DNA of 64,000 bases, taken from positions 21,465,944 to 21,529,943 of the forward strand of contig CM063506.1 in the NCBI GenBank assembly GCA_032207245.1, written 5' to 3'. The position numbers were made by a program, and so were the translations under genes. Within the stretch, counting starts at the first letter, position 1. Each line of letters opens with the position of its first letter. Below, piece by piece: positions 46,672-58,905 of this stretch. This DNA comes from Pardosa pseudoannulata. Lineage: Eukaryota > Arthropoda > Arachnida > Araneae > Lycosidae. Under the pieces are notes generated by a model. It saw only the letters and a program-made list of their open reading frames with translations. It was not told the DNA's origin and searched no databases.

Positions 46672-47460
46672 ACAGCTGGTTGAGTATCGTCGTGATACTG
46701 AATAAAAATGGCAAATTGTAGTTAATGTAATCTTCCAAACTGTAACATTGCCAAGCGGTATCCAAGAGATTGTCAACTTTGAGAATATAGAAAAATGACG
46801 AACTATAGTACAAGTGCTTGAAAAACTCTATGTTTGAGTAAAAACCTTGTCTTGAAAGACCTAAACAACTAAGAATATGTTTGGAATTTGTCTGATTATC
46901 AGGACTTTTAGTACATAGGCATAAAGATCTTTCTTATAGAACGAGTGGTACTTGATGTGATCGTTACAATTCTAGATGGTAGTAACTGAGATCAACTGTC
47001 TTAAACGAGAGAGAATCGAGTCTGGTAGGCTTCCTATATACCAGTTGTAATCATGTGTCTCTTGAACTGTTGGAGTTGGAGCAGTTGGTTGAGTATCATA
47101 CTGAATAAAAATGGCAAATTGTAGTTAATGTAATCTTCCAAACTGTAACATTGCCAAGAGTTATCCAAGAGATTGTCTACTTTGAGAAAATAGAAAAATG
47201 ACGAACTATGGTATGCTTGAGAAACTCTGTGTTTGAGTAAAAACTTGCCTTGAAAGACCTAAACAACTAAGAATATGTTTGGAACTTGTCTGATTATGAG
47301 GACTTTTAGTACATAGGCTAAAGATCTTCCTTCTCTTAGAGAACGAGAGGTACTTGATGTGATCGTTGCAAGTTGAGAGGGTAGTAATTGAGATCAACTG
47401 TCTTAAACGAGAGAGATTCCAGCCTGGTAGGCTTCCTATATACCAGTTGTGATCATGTTC
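46672..47460 (+). repeat. 409-bp direct tandem duplication
   Basis: GGTTGAGTATC at 46678 and 47087; both units contain ATAAAAATGGCAAATTGTAG, GACCTAAACAACTAAGAATA and GGTAGGCTTCCTATATACC. They have diverged by scattered changes, so it is older than the 359-bp duplication upstream. No coding function seen. Confidence 0.92.
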
Positions 47461-50400
47461 TCTCGAACTGAATGAGCCTCAAAGAAATATGTTATACACC
47501 TCTACATAGCGACAGGTGTGTGGTCGCTGCTGACAGAAGAAAATAATATCTTTAGAAGTCAGTATGAGAGAAAAGTATAATAGAAAGCCCCAGATTAGTA
47601 AATAAAGCGGTAAAGCGGAAAACTAGGGTAAAACAAGATCAATAACAAAATTGCAACATAATCATATATTTTCATATATTGCGTGCCACGCGATAGTGTG
47701 CACGTAGCAAAACCTTTATTTTCCGACACACCACAGGGGAGAGAGGTGATAGATTCAACAAGAATTTAAGTGTTTCAGAAATTCTAAACCTAAAATACTT
47801 GTTAATACTGTAGTTTTCATAGACTGTCAAATTTTCAAATATTAATATACAAATTCAAAAACGAATAATAAAGCAATAAATATAAAGAATAACTAATTAG
47901 AGAAATTAGAAAAACTGTAATGTTACAGGTTATGAAATACTGGAAAATGTTTGTTTTGACCACTCAATGCGTAAATCTCACATTTTTCTTCCACATTTAT
48001 TCTAATGACTAAATGTGAAAGATAAAAATTGGAGAAATTATATTTAAGAATACGGAATAATGTTTCAACTTAGTGAGGATATCAGTAAATTTTAAGCCTC
48101 TCTTTATAATTATCTAGCTTTATAATTATTTAATTTTCAGCACAAAATTTTAAAATTTGTTTTGTAGAAAAATGCATTTTTATATATTACTTCAGAATAG
48201 TAATGTATACAATAAGGAAGTTAAGATAATAATGAAATTTTAAAAACTGTTTGTTCAATATTATAGGTTTTTTTTTAAGTAAACCAAAATATTTAAAACC
48301 AACAAGATTGTTGATATATTGTACAATTCTACATTTAAAATTTTTTTCAATTAAATTACTTAAATATTTGTATTTTATATTGTCATTATTGTCTTATAGT
48401 ATTGTAACTACAATAAACCCACATTTCTATTTTTATAAAAATTACCACACATTTTATTTTAATCTTAAATATAAGTATTTCGGTAAAAGTTTTTTAAAAT
48501 CTTTATTTTATTTCTGTTATTAATATTATTACTTTTAAAGGAAAAAAATATCTATACCAAGTTTATTGTAAAGAACAGTTGTAAAATATATTGTTTAGAT
48601 CAATACAGAGCTTTTTTTTTACTAAAATACTCGAGATAAATCATTTAGAGTACTTTCTTATAGTTTTATAAATCGTTTGTAAAATATTTTGAAATAAAAT
48701 AAGTTTCAGCAAAATTGATTTAGAAGTGAAAGTAACAAAAAAAAATCTAAAGAATCTTTTATTATGGATTAATTTTAATTTGCTATATTTATTTTTAGTA
48801 ACAAAATGCTTTTTCTGAGTTTAAATGTGGTATGTTAAAAATATCAGCAAAATTATTCAACTATAAATATTATAAATTTTTATCAGTTTTTTATGGGATA
48901 TGGTTTCATTTTAAATTTTTTGAATTTAAGTATTACTTTAAATACTGATTTCATTAAAATTCAATTAATTTTATGTGTAATAGAGTAAAGAGCCTTTTGA
49001 AAATTTCATATAACTAAAATCTAAACTTTAGAAAATTCTTAAAACTTTTTCAAAAATTAATATGTTTATATTGTCAAAAAATGCATTTCAGGTTCTTAAA
49101 TGCAAAAAGAGTTCTTAGATTTATTTTAATGGATATCTAAAACTACATCTCAAAAATATTTTTACTGAAGCATGTAAAGCTATAAAATATGTTTTGTATA
49201 GATATTTATATATAAAATATAAATAATCAACTTAAGGGTAATGCCATGCACAGTTTTAATCCATGCATTATAAAAAATTGCTGTATAAAAATTCAACACC
49301 AATATCTTAAATATAAAATAAGTATAAAAATTTAAAATAAACATTTAGTATAAAAGAATTATAGGAAGAAGAAACATGGAAGAGATATTAAAATGTTTTA
49401 TTTGTTTAAAACACTCATAAAAAGTAAATCTTATGCGAAAATAGCTTTTAAAACATTGAGGATACAAATTTAAAAATTTTGCAAGCATTTGTAAGAAAGT
49501 TGGAAAAATAATTCGAGCATATGAAAAATTTCGATATTTTGACCATATTTGCAGTACTATTTCCCATTAAAATACTACAGACTTGATATTTTCATTTGTG
49601 TTGTCTTCAATATAACAAGAGCCTAGAAATAATTTACTCAGTGACTTTGTTAAGGACTCAAGACTGAAACTTTTCACAATGCTTGTTTTCTTGAAGCTAA
49701 GTTTTCCTTCTCATAAAAATGTGTAAGGATTTCGCTTTCTGGATTATAAGTTCTGTTTATGGTTGTACAAAAGAAGTGAAATGCATAAAAATAGGAGAAA
49801 AATTAGGAGTTTTACAAAAGCTAGGCTATTTATTAAAACAAATAACCTCTAAGAAAATAATAGAGCTGATAGGATGTTTACAAAGAGTAAATTCTTGCAT
49901 TTTGTGCTAAGATATGGATCTTGTTAACAAACTTTGGAGAAAAGGGACAAAAACTTTTTCTGTTTGGAAGACTTTAAAGCAAGGAAGAGGAGTCAGTGAT
50001 ACTTATACTGCTAGAAGAAATACTTTATTACAGCTTTTTCTGTAGAGGCCAAACTAACCCTTGTAAAAATTCGAAAAAAACCTTATAAAAAGCATGGTGA
50101 AGATTTTTAGAGAGTTTATCTTAAATCGGTAAAGTTTTGCCATTGATATAACAAAAGTTGCAGAATTAAAAAAAAATCAGGCAGATTATAAGATTTTTCC
50201 CTTTGTGTTAATGTTACTAACCAAAGCATGCATAGTAATACGGAGTTCAAAGAATATCCCTAGTTTTAGATTGAGGTATAATATTCATACATTAAATAGT
50301 AGTTTTTATTTTCACTATCACAGAATGGACGTAACAACATTGTGATATTAATTGCTTAGATTGATATCAGAGTCGTGCATTTCTACAAAAACTTTTACAA

Positions 50401-50572
50401 CAATATGCTGTATTTTGTATTGAGGAAATTTTAAATCTTTTGTTGACAGGCGATTTTTTAAACATTGCATCAATATTTGTAGTAATAATTCAATATATAA
50501 TTACATCTCTGAAACAATATAAGTAGAGGAAACAGTTTTTAAACAATAATTTTTTACAGATATGTTAAATAC
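47461..50572. other. No recognised gene
   Basis: Over 3 kb of very AT-rich sequence. A frame at 49719-49910 and its out-of-phase continuation (WRKGTKTFSVWKTLKQGRG) have a slight transposase-HTH look but are too weak to call. Confidence 0.45.
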
Positions 50573-51222
50573 TAGCATAGCCCGTCATATGACAGGATCA
50601 GTAAAAATTTTTGTTTTCCAGAATTGTAAAGGTACCCAATGAGGCAAGTAACAAACTGGCTTGATTTTTGGCTGAGAATTATCTTTCTACAAAAATAATC
50701 GATTAAAATTATCACATATGTACCTAATCTATTATTTAAGCCAAATATAAAAGAATATTATTTACGTAATATCTAAATTTTAAGGATAAAACGTATGAAA
50801 ATAATTCAGACGATATTTAAATAATTTAAAATAAGAAATGATTAAATGAGATGGTCAAAGGAATGATGTCATAATGCAAGAAAAAATTTTACCTATGTAT
50901 TATGTGATAAATGAATAAATTTAATCGCCTGCTCCTAAAATAGCGCTTGATACAATGACATTAAACGCTTGAAAAGGGGACGAGGTGGATTTCGAACATT
51001 TTAAATAGGACAGTATTTTTCGCTGTGATACGAAGGTTATTCATACCAATTTATTTTAGACTCGGATCGATAGTTTAGGAGAAGATAAACTGTACTCGCT
51101 TTGAATTTTGCTAACACTAACTCATCAAAAATCCAATATGGATGCTATATCCATACTAGGTCCAACCGCTTCATAAATTCGAGGACAGAGAGACATAACT
51201 TACGATATTATTACATTACGAG
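50573..51222 (+). mobile_element. Non-autonomous Helitron-like repeat, copy 2
   Basis: Starts ACTAGCATAGCCCGTCATAT and follows copy 1 (2067-3010) to a decayed end ATAACTTACGATATTATTAC near 51222. Several internal deletions relative to copy 1. Confidence 0.7.
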
Positions 51223-51536
51223 AAGAAAATTTAAGTCATATAAAGTTGAAAAAATTGTAAACATTTATTTTAAAAATAATAAAACAATTTTGAAAATAAT
51301 AAAACAAATGTAGAAATAAGCATTTAAAAGAAAAAGCAGAAAATATTAAATTAATTAGAGATTTAGAAAAGTTTGGCTGTGTCGGGGACAGAACCATCAA
51401 CCTGAGAAGTACAACGATGAAATGGGCAGACCGTCTATCAAACGTGCTAGGCCTACATATGGTGAAGGAACTAATTAGAGTATATGAGCGTCGAGTAAAC
51501 ACAGTTCAGTTTAAATATTAAGCTCCGCCCTCGTTG
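51223..51536. other. No recognised gene
   Basis: AT-rich, then a GC-richer patch at 51380-51535; an 88-residue minus ORF (51236-51502) is unsupported. Confidence 0.4.
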
Positions 51537-51597
51537 CTCCCTCTTATTCTATACTAAATTGATATCAAGAATGAATTTAGTATAGAATAAAAGGGAG
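51537..51597. repeat. 24-bp inverted repeat (hairpin)
   Basis: Left arm 51537-51560 starts CTCCCTCTTATTC and ends ACTAAATT; right arm 51574-51597 is its reverse complement except for one base; loop of 13. Confidence 0.93.
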
Positions 51598-51604
51598 AAC
51601 AAGA

Positions 51605-51783
51605 CTTAAAATAATAGCGTTAAACGCTCGAAAAGGGGGGATAGGGGGGATTGTGAACTTGCTTTGAATTTTGCTAACCGTAACTCATAAAAAAATCCAA
51701 TATGGATGCCTGTATCCATTCCAGGTACAACCGCTTCATAAATTCGTGGACAGACAACTTAGGCTATTAGTATATAGGGGATG
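51605..51783 (+). mobile_element. Helitron-like repeat, partial copy 3
   Basis: Matches the right third of copy 1: GTTAAACGCTCGAAAAGGGG, TTTGAATTTTGCTAACC, CCAATATGGATGCCT and the same end AACTTAGGCTATT, then ATAGGGGATG at 51783. Confidence 0.75.
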
Positions 51784-52523
51784 TGTAACGTGCTATGAAG
51801 ACCCCCCCCTTTGTCTAGAACTAACGACCGGAAAAAGCTGATTTGAAGTCTCCTGTTCCGACCGGCTACAATAGCGCGGCGACAGAGTGTCTGGGATGGT
51901 GACAGTTCAGTTCAATAGGAGTTACGCCCTGATCGGTTTCTGGTAATGACCCCCGGAGGATTGCCTGTAGAAGCCTCAGTCGGGACAGCCAACGAATGAG
52001 AATTCAGCTAAAAAAACTAGCTGTAACCTTAGCTGGATTTCCTAGGTAACTGGAATCGTAACTGACCAAAAAATTATTGGCGGGTCCGTAACTGACCCCC
52101 AGGTATAAAAAGCCTGGTATTTTTCGATTAAGGGCTTTTCGACATTTTTTTACGCAAGTGCTTTGACCTCGTAAAGGCTTTCGCGTCTTTGACCGGAGCC
52201 GGCTTTCTGGTGATTAAGTTCGGGAGATTCGTAAAGTCCGCTAATATAGGGAGCGGCAAAGTCTCTGATACCGAACGGGGGATAAATTGGGTTTGCATTG
52301 CACCCTGGAAATGTGTCCCCACTTGTGTGAGATTATTTAATTTCTTTTTTTTTTCGACTTTGATCGTCGTGGTGATGTTATGCAGTCAATTATCCTTTGC
52401 ATTTCGACTTGTTTTGGGAGATTAGAATCCCCTTGTATATAGCCTTATTTACTCAATAAATAAAAGTAACTTGTGATCTTTCTTCACGCTACCTCTTCAC
52501 TCGAGAATATTGAAGTCGTCACA
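51784..52523 (+). mobile_element. Solo LTR, family 2, copy 2
   Basis: 740 bp beginning TGTAACG and ending GTCACA. TATA box GGTATAAAAAGCC near 52102, AATAAA near 52456. Shares GAGTGTCTGGGATG, CCAGGTATAAAAAGCC, GACCGGAGCC and CTTCACGCTACCTCTT with copy 1. It starts directly at the last base of the Helitron-like repeat. A matching target duplication was not found (GATG left, GTGC right). Confidence 0.82.
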
Positions 52524-53242
52524 GTGCTTAACAAACACACTTATATTATATGTGTGTGCACGTGTGTAAGAAAGAGCTCAAGTGAAAACTAAACATCTTT
52601 ATTTAGCATTAAACTATTTCTAATGAATAAAAAGATGAAATCATCCATCTAAAAATATCTTATTTCTTCAGTGTTTAAAGATGTTTTAAAAATCATTTAC
52701 TCCTAAGTCAAGACAAGAAGTAACTTTTGATATTTTCTAGTAATATAAATCTTAGATTTACTCATTTCGGTAACATACGAAAAATTGTTTGGTCGTCGGT
52801 GATCACTAGCCATATGATACACAATTAGCTGGAACGCTGACGTTCAGTATCAGAACCTCACTGTTTGCATGGTTGCTTCTATTCGTATAAATAATATGCT
52901 CCAGCGTCATTAATCTTCAAGAAGAGAAAGAATGACCTAGACATCCATAATCTATCAACTAAGAGAAACTTCTGTTGAGCAAATATATTTAATTCGCATT
53001 AATCGAATTTAGAACATTTAAATGTATGATAATTATGAAGTATTCTTTTTTTTGTGGTACTTTTTTAATTGTGGCTGAAAATCGAGGTTCTGTTTCTTCA
53101 GTAACGGAGTTCAGAAATTTAAATGCCACGTCTGGCATGGTTGTTAGTAGTTTAAAATTAGTTCCTATCATGATATTTTATGGGCGACAAAAGGCTCACA
53201 TGTCGAGGTCCATTGGAAAAGATCGTAAAACATTTTAAATGT
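52524..53242. other. No confident gene
   Basis: AT-rich. 52840-52880 (TATCAGAACCTCACTG, then GCATGG) may be a very old SINE head. The 60-70 residue ORFs at 52989-53238 are unsupported. Confidence 0.4.
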
Positions 53243-53687
53243 ATCTAATTATTAATGTTAATAATTTCAATTTATTCTCATTATTTTATAAATTATGAAA
53301 CATCAAAATATGTCAAATTTTGATAGATACACTGTATGTTTTGTAATGAAATCATCTAATTATTAATGTTAATAATTTAAATTTATTTTCATTATTTTAT
53401 AAATTATGAAACACCAAAATATATCAAATTTTGATAGATACACTGTATGTTTTGTAATGAAATTATCTAATTATTAATAATAATAATTTAAATTTCTTTT
53501 CATTATTTTATAAATTATGAAATATTAAAACATGTCAAATTTTGATAGATACACTGTATGTTTTGTAATGAAATTATCTAATTATTAATGTTAATAATTT
53601 AAATTTATTTTCATTATTTTATGAATTATGAAACATAAAAATATGTCAGATTTTGATAGACACATTGTATATTTTGTAATGAAATAT
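53243..53687 (+). repeat. 111-bp tandem array, four copies
   Basis: ATCTAATTATTAAT starts at 53243, 53354, 53465 and 53576, an exact 111-bp period. Each unit contains TCAAATTTTGATAGATACAC (last copy variant) and TTTTGTAATGAAAT. Confidence 0.95.
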
Positions 53688-54194
53688 GGATAGCGAATAT
53701 CTATAGGTGGCAAATATACCAATTCAAGAGGTATTTTAAAAATTTAGAAAAATTGCTTCAAAAGTTAACTTTTGTTTATTTTATGACTTCTCAATATTCC
53801 TTAGAGCTCTTAAAATAAACCCTTACGTAATATTTCGTCTGCTTATTAGATAAAAAAGAATGATTTAAGAGCCTAAATCACATTTATAAATACAAAGAAA
53901 AGAAATACTATTATATCTATAGTTATAGCATTTTTATTAAAAGTTATCTCCTCAACAGAGTGTTAAAATCTACAAATTTAAAAATACAATGGTGAAAGCT
54001 ATATTAATCTATAAAAGTTTTAGTACTACTTTATTCAGCTTCCTTATAAACCCTTACTTTGCATTCATTGTAGCGTCTATATTCGTAATCGGGTTAAGGG
54101 ATAATTATTTTTCAGGATCTCGAGTAGTGTTGTCGCTTCTCGTAACGCATAGTTTACATTAAATTCTTTGGCATGAATGACTGACTATCACAAC
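53688..54194. other. No recognised gene
   Basis: AT-rich; nothing supported. Confidence 0.5.
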
Positions 54195-54196
54195 TA

Positions 54197-54882
54197 CGAC
54201 GGCGAGTTAAATGAAAGCGAGCCCACCTCACCTGCGCAAGAATAGTTCTGTCCATCATCTGGAACGCATGCGAGTAGCACAGAGACATCTTTCATTTATG
54301 AAAGTGGCGAGAAAGTGTAAGGTTAAAGTTCGTTAAGACGCTTATACACTGGGTTGAAGACGGTAATGGACGCTTCAAAAGAGGAACAACGTAGTGTGGT
54401 CAGGTTTTTGACAGATGAAAGTGTTTCCCAGCAAGAAATGAGTCGCCGTATGACTGCTGTGTACGATGTTACTGCATCTCATTGGCCACTGTGAAGCGTT
54501 GGAGCAAACAGACCAGAGAAGGATGTGAAAGTTGCAAAGACGATTTAAGATCGGGCCAAAGCCACCTTGCAATCACCCCCGACACAATTTCACAGGTTGA
54601 TGAGATGATTAGACAAGGACGGAGGATAGGCGTCGATAAGCGACTTTGACATTTTCAGGAAACTGAAAAAAAAATCTCTTGGGTACCAGGTTCGTGTCGG
54701 ACGCCGCAGTGGAGGAGTCAGTTACAGACTATATGAATCGGCAGCCCACTGAGTTTTATGCGGAATCAGGCGGCTCGTTTGTCAATGGGACAAATGTCTC
54801 ATGTTCATTTAGACTATTTTTAAATAAAATACTCTGTTTGTCATATATTCGCATTAGCTTACTTTCATTTGACTCGCCCTCG
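54197..54882 (+). mobile_element. Internally deleted mariner element
   Basis: 686 bp flanked by TA (54195-54196 and 54883-54884). Inverted ends: left CGACGGCGAGTTAAATGAAA, right (reversed) CGAGGGCGAGTCAAATGAAA. Carries both ends of a mariner transposase gene with the middle removed. Confidence 0.9.
54366..54800 (+). pseudogene. Mariner transposase, catalytic core deleted
   Basis: ATG at 54366 opens MDASKEEQRSVVRFLTDESV, then SRRMTAVYDV; after a frame change comes ATVKRWSKQTREGCESCKDD, then LRSGQSHLAITPDTISQVDE and MIRQGRRIGVDKRL. This is the two-HTH N-terminal domain and linker of mariner transposases. It is then joined directly to the C-terminus GTRFVSDAAVEESVTDYMNR, QPTEFYAESG. The region that should hold all three catalytic aspartates, about 200 residues, is absent. 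The copy is non-autonomous, with ends that an intact mariner elsewhere could have used. Confidence 0.88.
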
Positions 54883-54884
54883 TA

Positions 54885-55870
54885 TATTCAGATACTTCAA
54901 GAACTTCCGAAAGACCTCAAGAACTATATGTATCTAAAATTGCTCATTTATAGTTTTTTTACGTAAAAAACAGTGCTGAATGAGAAATCACGAGTTTTGT
55001 TTTGCCCATTTCACCCCACCAGACTCTATAAGTATTAAAATGTTTAGTTTGTAGAATTAAGTGTTAATCATTATTTTTGGACAAACACATAATCTAAGGT
55101 AAACCTATACGTATCTCAGTGTTATGAGTAGGTGTAGCAAACTATATGTACATTGTAATAGTAGTATTTAAAAAATATACTTTATGTTTATACATACAGT
55201 AGAAAAAGACACAAGGAGCATAAGATGACCCATCTCTATGTATCATGGTAGTAAGTAAACTTACCACTAAAAACAAAAGTTAAAATCCACTTAACTTATT
55301 CTAATAATGTAAATGAATTAATTTTATTAAATCAAACTCAATTCAAAAAACATTTTAGAGTACAGTTGCTAGGAAATAAAAGAGTATTAAAAAGGGTTAA
55401 TAAAAGGTTTTCTCAAAAATATTTGGCAGACGGCTTCCGAAATAAAAAGTTGAGGTTAACATCAAATCCTGGTCATGCGTTCCGAATCCGATTTGAATGG
55501 GTATATAATATTCGTTTCATTCTTTTCGAAGCAAGCTATCGATTCGAACCCCCGATATGTCCGGCATCAATCGTCATTATCGGAGGGCGGTTTCTGACAA
55601 CGTCTCGGCGGGATAGAACGGTTAGCAGTGTTCTCCAGCACTAAAATGGAATAAAGGATCCGAAATTGGTTGCTCACGTCGATATCCAGAAAGGTGGACT
55701 GCAACTGCTATATATAGATGCCATTTCAAAACACTTACTCAACGATAACAGCTGATCGGGCTTCGAATTTATGTTCTTTTATTAAAATGGATACTGAGCG
55801 ATATCCTCTCTTATAATTTTTTACTTCCTTGTACAAAGTAAAGGATGTATTGTAATCACGACAAATTTTA
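54885..55870. other. No confident gene
   Basis: AT-rich; a GC-richer patch at 55420-55640 has a 92-residue plus ORF (55366-55644) with no recognised motif. Confidence 0.4.
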
Positions 55871-56330
55871 GTGTTTAGATTTCAACGGAAATACTCATTT
55901 TCATCCTGGTTGACTAAAGTTTGATTATTCAAAGTGTTATGTATGTATGGACGTTCAAGGAAACTTTAATTCTGAAACTTTAAATATCTAATTTTGAGCA
56001 TTCCTGAACTCGTTATGACTAGTTTACTCTTGACATCTGTACGTTCATATGTAAATCTGTACGTATATACGCACCATTGGCCTTAGAAGGTCGAGATTTT
56101 GAAGTGTTTAGATTTCAACGGAAATACTCATTTTCATCCTGGTTGACTAAAGTTTGATTATTCAAAGTGTTATGTATGTATGGACGTTCAAGGAAACTTT
56201 AATTCTGAAACTTTAAATATCTAATTTTGACCATTCCTGAACTCGTTATGACTAGTTTACTCTGAACGTTTGTACGTAAGTCTGTACGTAAGTACCATTC
56301 GCCTTGAAAGGTCGAGATTTTACATTAGGA
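55871..56330 (+). repeat. 233-bp direct tandem duplication of a dispersed repeat
   Basis: GTGTTTAGATTTCAACGG at 55871 and 56104, period 233. Units share CATCCTGGTTGACTAAAG and CTGAACTCGTTATGACTAG. Flanks (CCTTGTACAAAGTAAAGGA before, CATAATTCAAAAACGAT after) look like the same longer dispersed element; a related piece is near 37730. Class unknown. Confidence 0.85.
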
Positions 56331-58055
56331 CTTCCGTAACTTCTAGATGTGCAATTGTCTTTTTAATTTCAATCTGCACTCTTTATAATGAAAATTTTTA
56401 TTATAACTTACATTAGCGATGAAGAGCATAATTCAAAAACGATTTGTTGTAAAATGTTGAAATTTTGTCTTTAGGTCTATTATACCGTCTAGTTGTACAG
56501 TCATGCAACCACTCTCTTTTGATTTTAAACCGTACTATGTAACAACAATGTAAAACAACTATGTAAATTAAATGTAACGACTTATTCATATCCAGTTGTA
56601 ACAATGATTTTTAAATAGTGGAAACAATGCTTTTAAGTCCAATTTCAGGAAATCCGATATCAATTTTACTTGCTATTAAAGGGACAGGGTACTCTAAATA
56701 TGATCAAAATATCGGTATTTTCCTTTTGATTTAAATTATTTAATTAACCCTTCTGCACGTACATGCACATACATGTATAAGTATACATTCATAATTATAT
56801 TATTGAAGATACATATTAAACTTAATAATATGTAAATTCTAATAATTCAATAAATATTTATGTAGATAATTTCATTTATAGGAGTTTTTTCTTAACAAAT
56901 GAAAATTTTAAATGGATATTCGAATAGTAACAGTAATTCGCAATAGTTATAGGTCTCCAAAATAGTAGCCAGTAAGTTGCTTTCTAGAATAATTTGTAGA
57001 AGATTAATGGAACCAGTCATATTAATGATATCATTTTAATTATCTCCCCTCCCACCCTAAAAAATTGAAAATGTAGTTCTTTCAGTTCTGAAATGCTGAT
57101 TTTATTCTAAATACCATGTTAAATATTTACACTAGATCGTAAAAAAATACATAAAAAATGATAATAAGAAGAAAATTATAGTAAATAAAAGGAGAAACAA
57201 ATAGTTGAATATAGGTAGCAAGCGAAGGAAAATTTGATACTTGCATGCAGTGCCAACTCAAGCACTCTTGAATATGTGCGAATAGTTTGGTATGAGCGAT
57301 ACTTTTCCTCTCCCGATCCTTTTTCATTCTATCTCCTTAGATTGGTTTTCAAGACAGTTTTTCAATCGAGAAAAGCACCAAATGGTCTGTGATAAAGTAC
57401 TTAGAGCTCAATACTAAGCTACAAATTATAAAAATTATCTAAAAACTGGGTGAGGCAAAAATCTCATTCTGGAAATTCACGAAAATCAGATGGTGTATTT
57501 AAAAATATTTTATTTAATATGGTAATATATTAATTTTTTTCATTTTCACGTGCTCAACGAGAGGAGTCATTACTGTATGTTACATATTTTCTGGCGTAGC
57601 CTTTCTATTCCAATAAGATGAATCCCTCCCCCCTTTTATTAACCGTGCCAAGCGGATTGACAATCCCGTGCAAGGTCACCGGAAATTAATCGAACGGGAA
57701 GTTCTAAATCCCCCATTACCAAAAAGAAAAGCGAGGATAAATCAAATGCTCTCTTAGAAACACAACACGAGCCAAATCAATTCTGACACAGTCTTTAGAT
57801 AAAAAAAATAACATCCCTGTTTAGCCATTAGGCATTTAGTCCTATAAAAGAGCTTTTGCATTAGTATATCAGCCACCGAGAAATTAAGGGGAATGTGAAT
57901 TTCTAAATGAATTTGTTTTGTTTCAGACCAATCTACTTAAAAAAAGAGTTAGAAGAGTATATGAAAGAGTTTGAAATTTCATGGTAAAAATTAAATAATT
58001 CACAATTTAAATAAATCTGGATAAAAGTTATTAATTGTTTCAAAAGGTATTATTG
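56331..58055. other. No recognised gene
   Basis: AT-rich; a small GC-richer patch near 57620-57720 without ORF. Confidence 0.5.
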
Positions 58056-58155
58056 AAAACTTGCAAGTTCCCGGCTTTGCCCGGGTTTAAAATAAGGTTT
58101 TCTGTAGAAGCGTCCAAAGCTGTTTATTTGCATGCAATAAAAGGGTATATTTATC

Positions 58156-58350
58156 TTATAATATGGGATAGACAACATTTTTGGCAGCTCCATTTGGAGT
58201 GTGTACAAAAAGATTTTCCTTTTTACCCATTCTGGAGCAGACCACATACAACTGCCCATAAGAAAAGCATGTGGTCTGCAAATCTATACCAGCAATCCCA
58301 AGAGACTGGCCCTGTGACTTGTTGATTGTCATGGCAAAACACAGTTTCAA
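58156..58350 (-). pseudogene. Helitron Rep-helicase, C-terminal helicase fragment
   Basis: KLCFAMTINKSQGQSLGIAG, then IDLQTTCFSYGQLYVVCSRM, then a tail ending TPNGAAKNVVYPIL. FAMTINKSQGQ and HGQLYVA.SR-type blocks are motifs V and VI of the Pif1-like helicase that ends Helitron proteins; here the second reads YGQLYVVCSR. Rep domain and helicase motifs I-IV are absent. Upstream (plus side) the coding sequence ends at a poly(A/G) tract and the tandem array. Confidence 0.82.
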
Positions 58351-58381
58351 AGGGAATTTCTTTTTTTTTCTTCTTTTTTTT

Positions 58382-58905
58382 GTTCATTATCACACGGTTC
58401 AGAACCGGCACATGGAGCACTACTTGAGTTATAAGGGAACAGACAAACAACAAATGCGTCTTATATGTATAGAGACATCACCACAAAAGCATTCAAAATC
58501 CCTCTCAATGACCAACCTGCATGATTTCCTTTTTTTGGGTTCATTATCACATGGCTCAGAACAGGCACATGGAGCACTACTTGAGGTATAAGGGAACAGA
58601 CAAACAGACAGACAACAAATGCGTCTTATATGTATAGAGACATCACCACAAAAACATTCAAAATCACTCTCAATGACCAACTTGCATGATTTCCTTTTTT
58701 GGGGTTCATTATCATACGGCTCAGAACAGGCACATGGAGCACTACTTGAGTTATAAGGGAACAGACAGATAGACAACAAATGCGTCTTATAGAGACATCA
58801 CCACAAAAACATTCAAAATCACTCTCAATGACCAACCTGCATGATTTACTTTTTTCCTTTTTTTGATTCATTATCACACGGCTCAGAACAAGCACATGGA
58901 GCACT
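58382..58905. repeat. ~160-bp tandem array, about 3.3 units
   Basis: TTCATTATCA starts at 58382, 58540, 58705 and 58867 (periods 158, 165, 162). Units share CAGGCACATGGAGCACTACT, GGAACAGACA, ATGCGTCTTATA and AAATCACTCTCAATGACCAA. The fourth unit is cut after GAGCACTACTT. GAGTTATAAGGGAACAGAC appears again at 59014. Confidence 0.9.

Noticed and set aside
49719..50120. Transposase HTH-like peptides
   Set aside because: Similarity is only an impression of charge pattern; no DDE motif follows and stops are frequent.
55530..55570. Box B-like GATTCGAACCCCC
   Set aside because: No box A at a suitable distance and no SINE body.
58271..58779. 106- and 116-residue frames over the ~160-bp array
   Set aside because: The frames repeat the array unit and carry no known domain.
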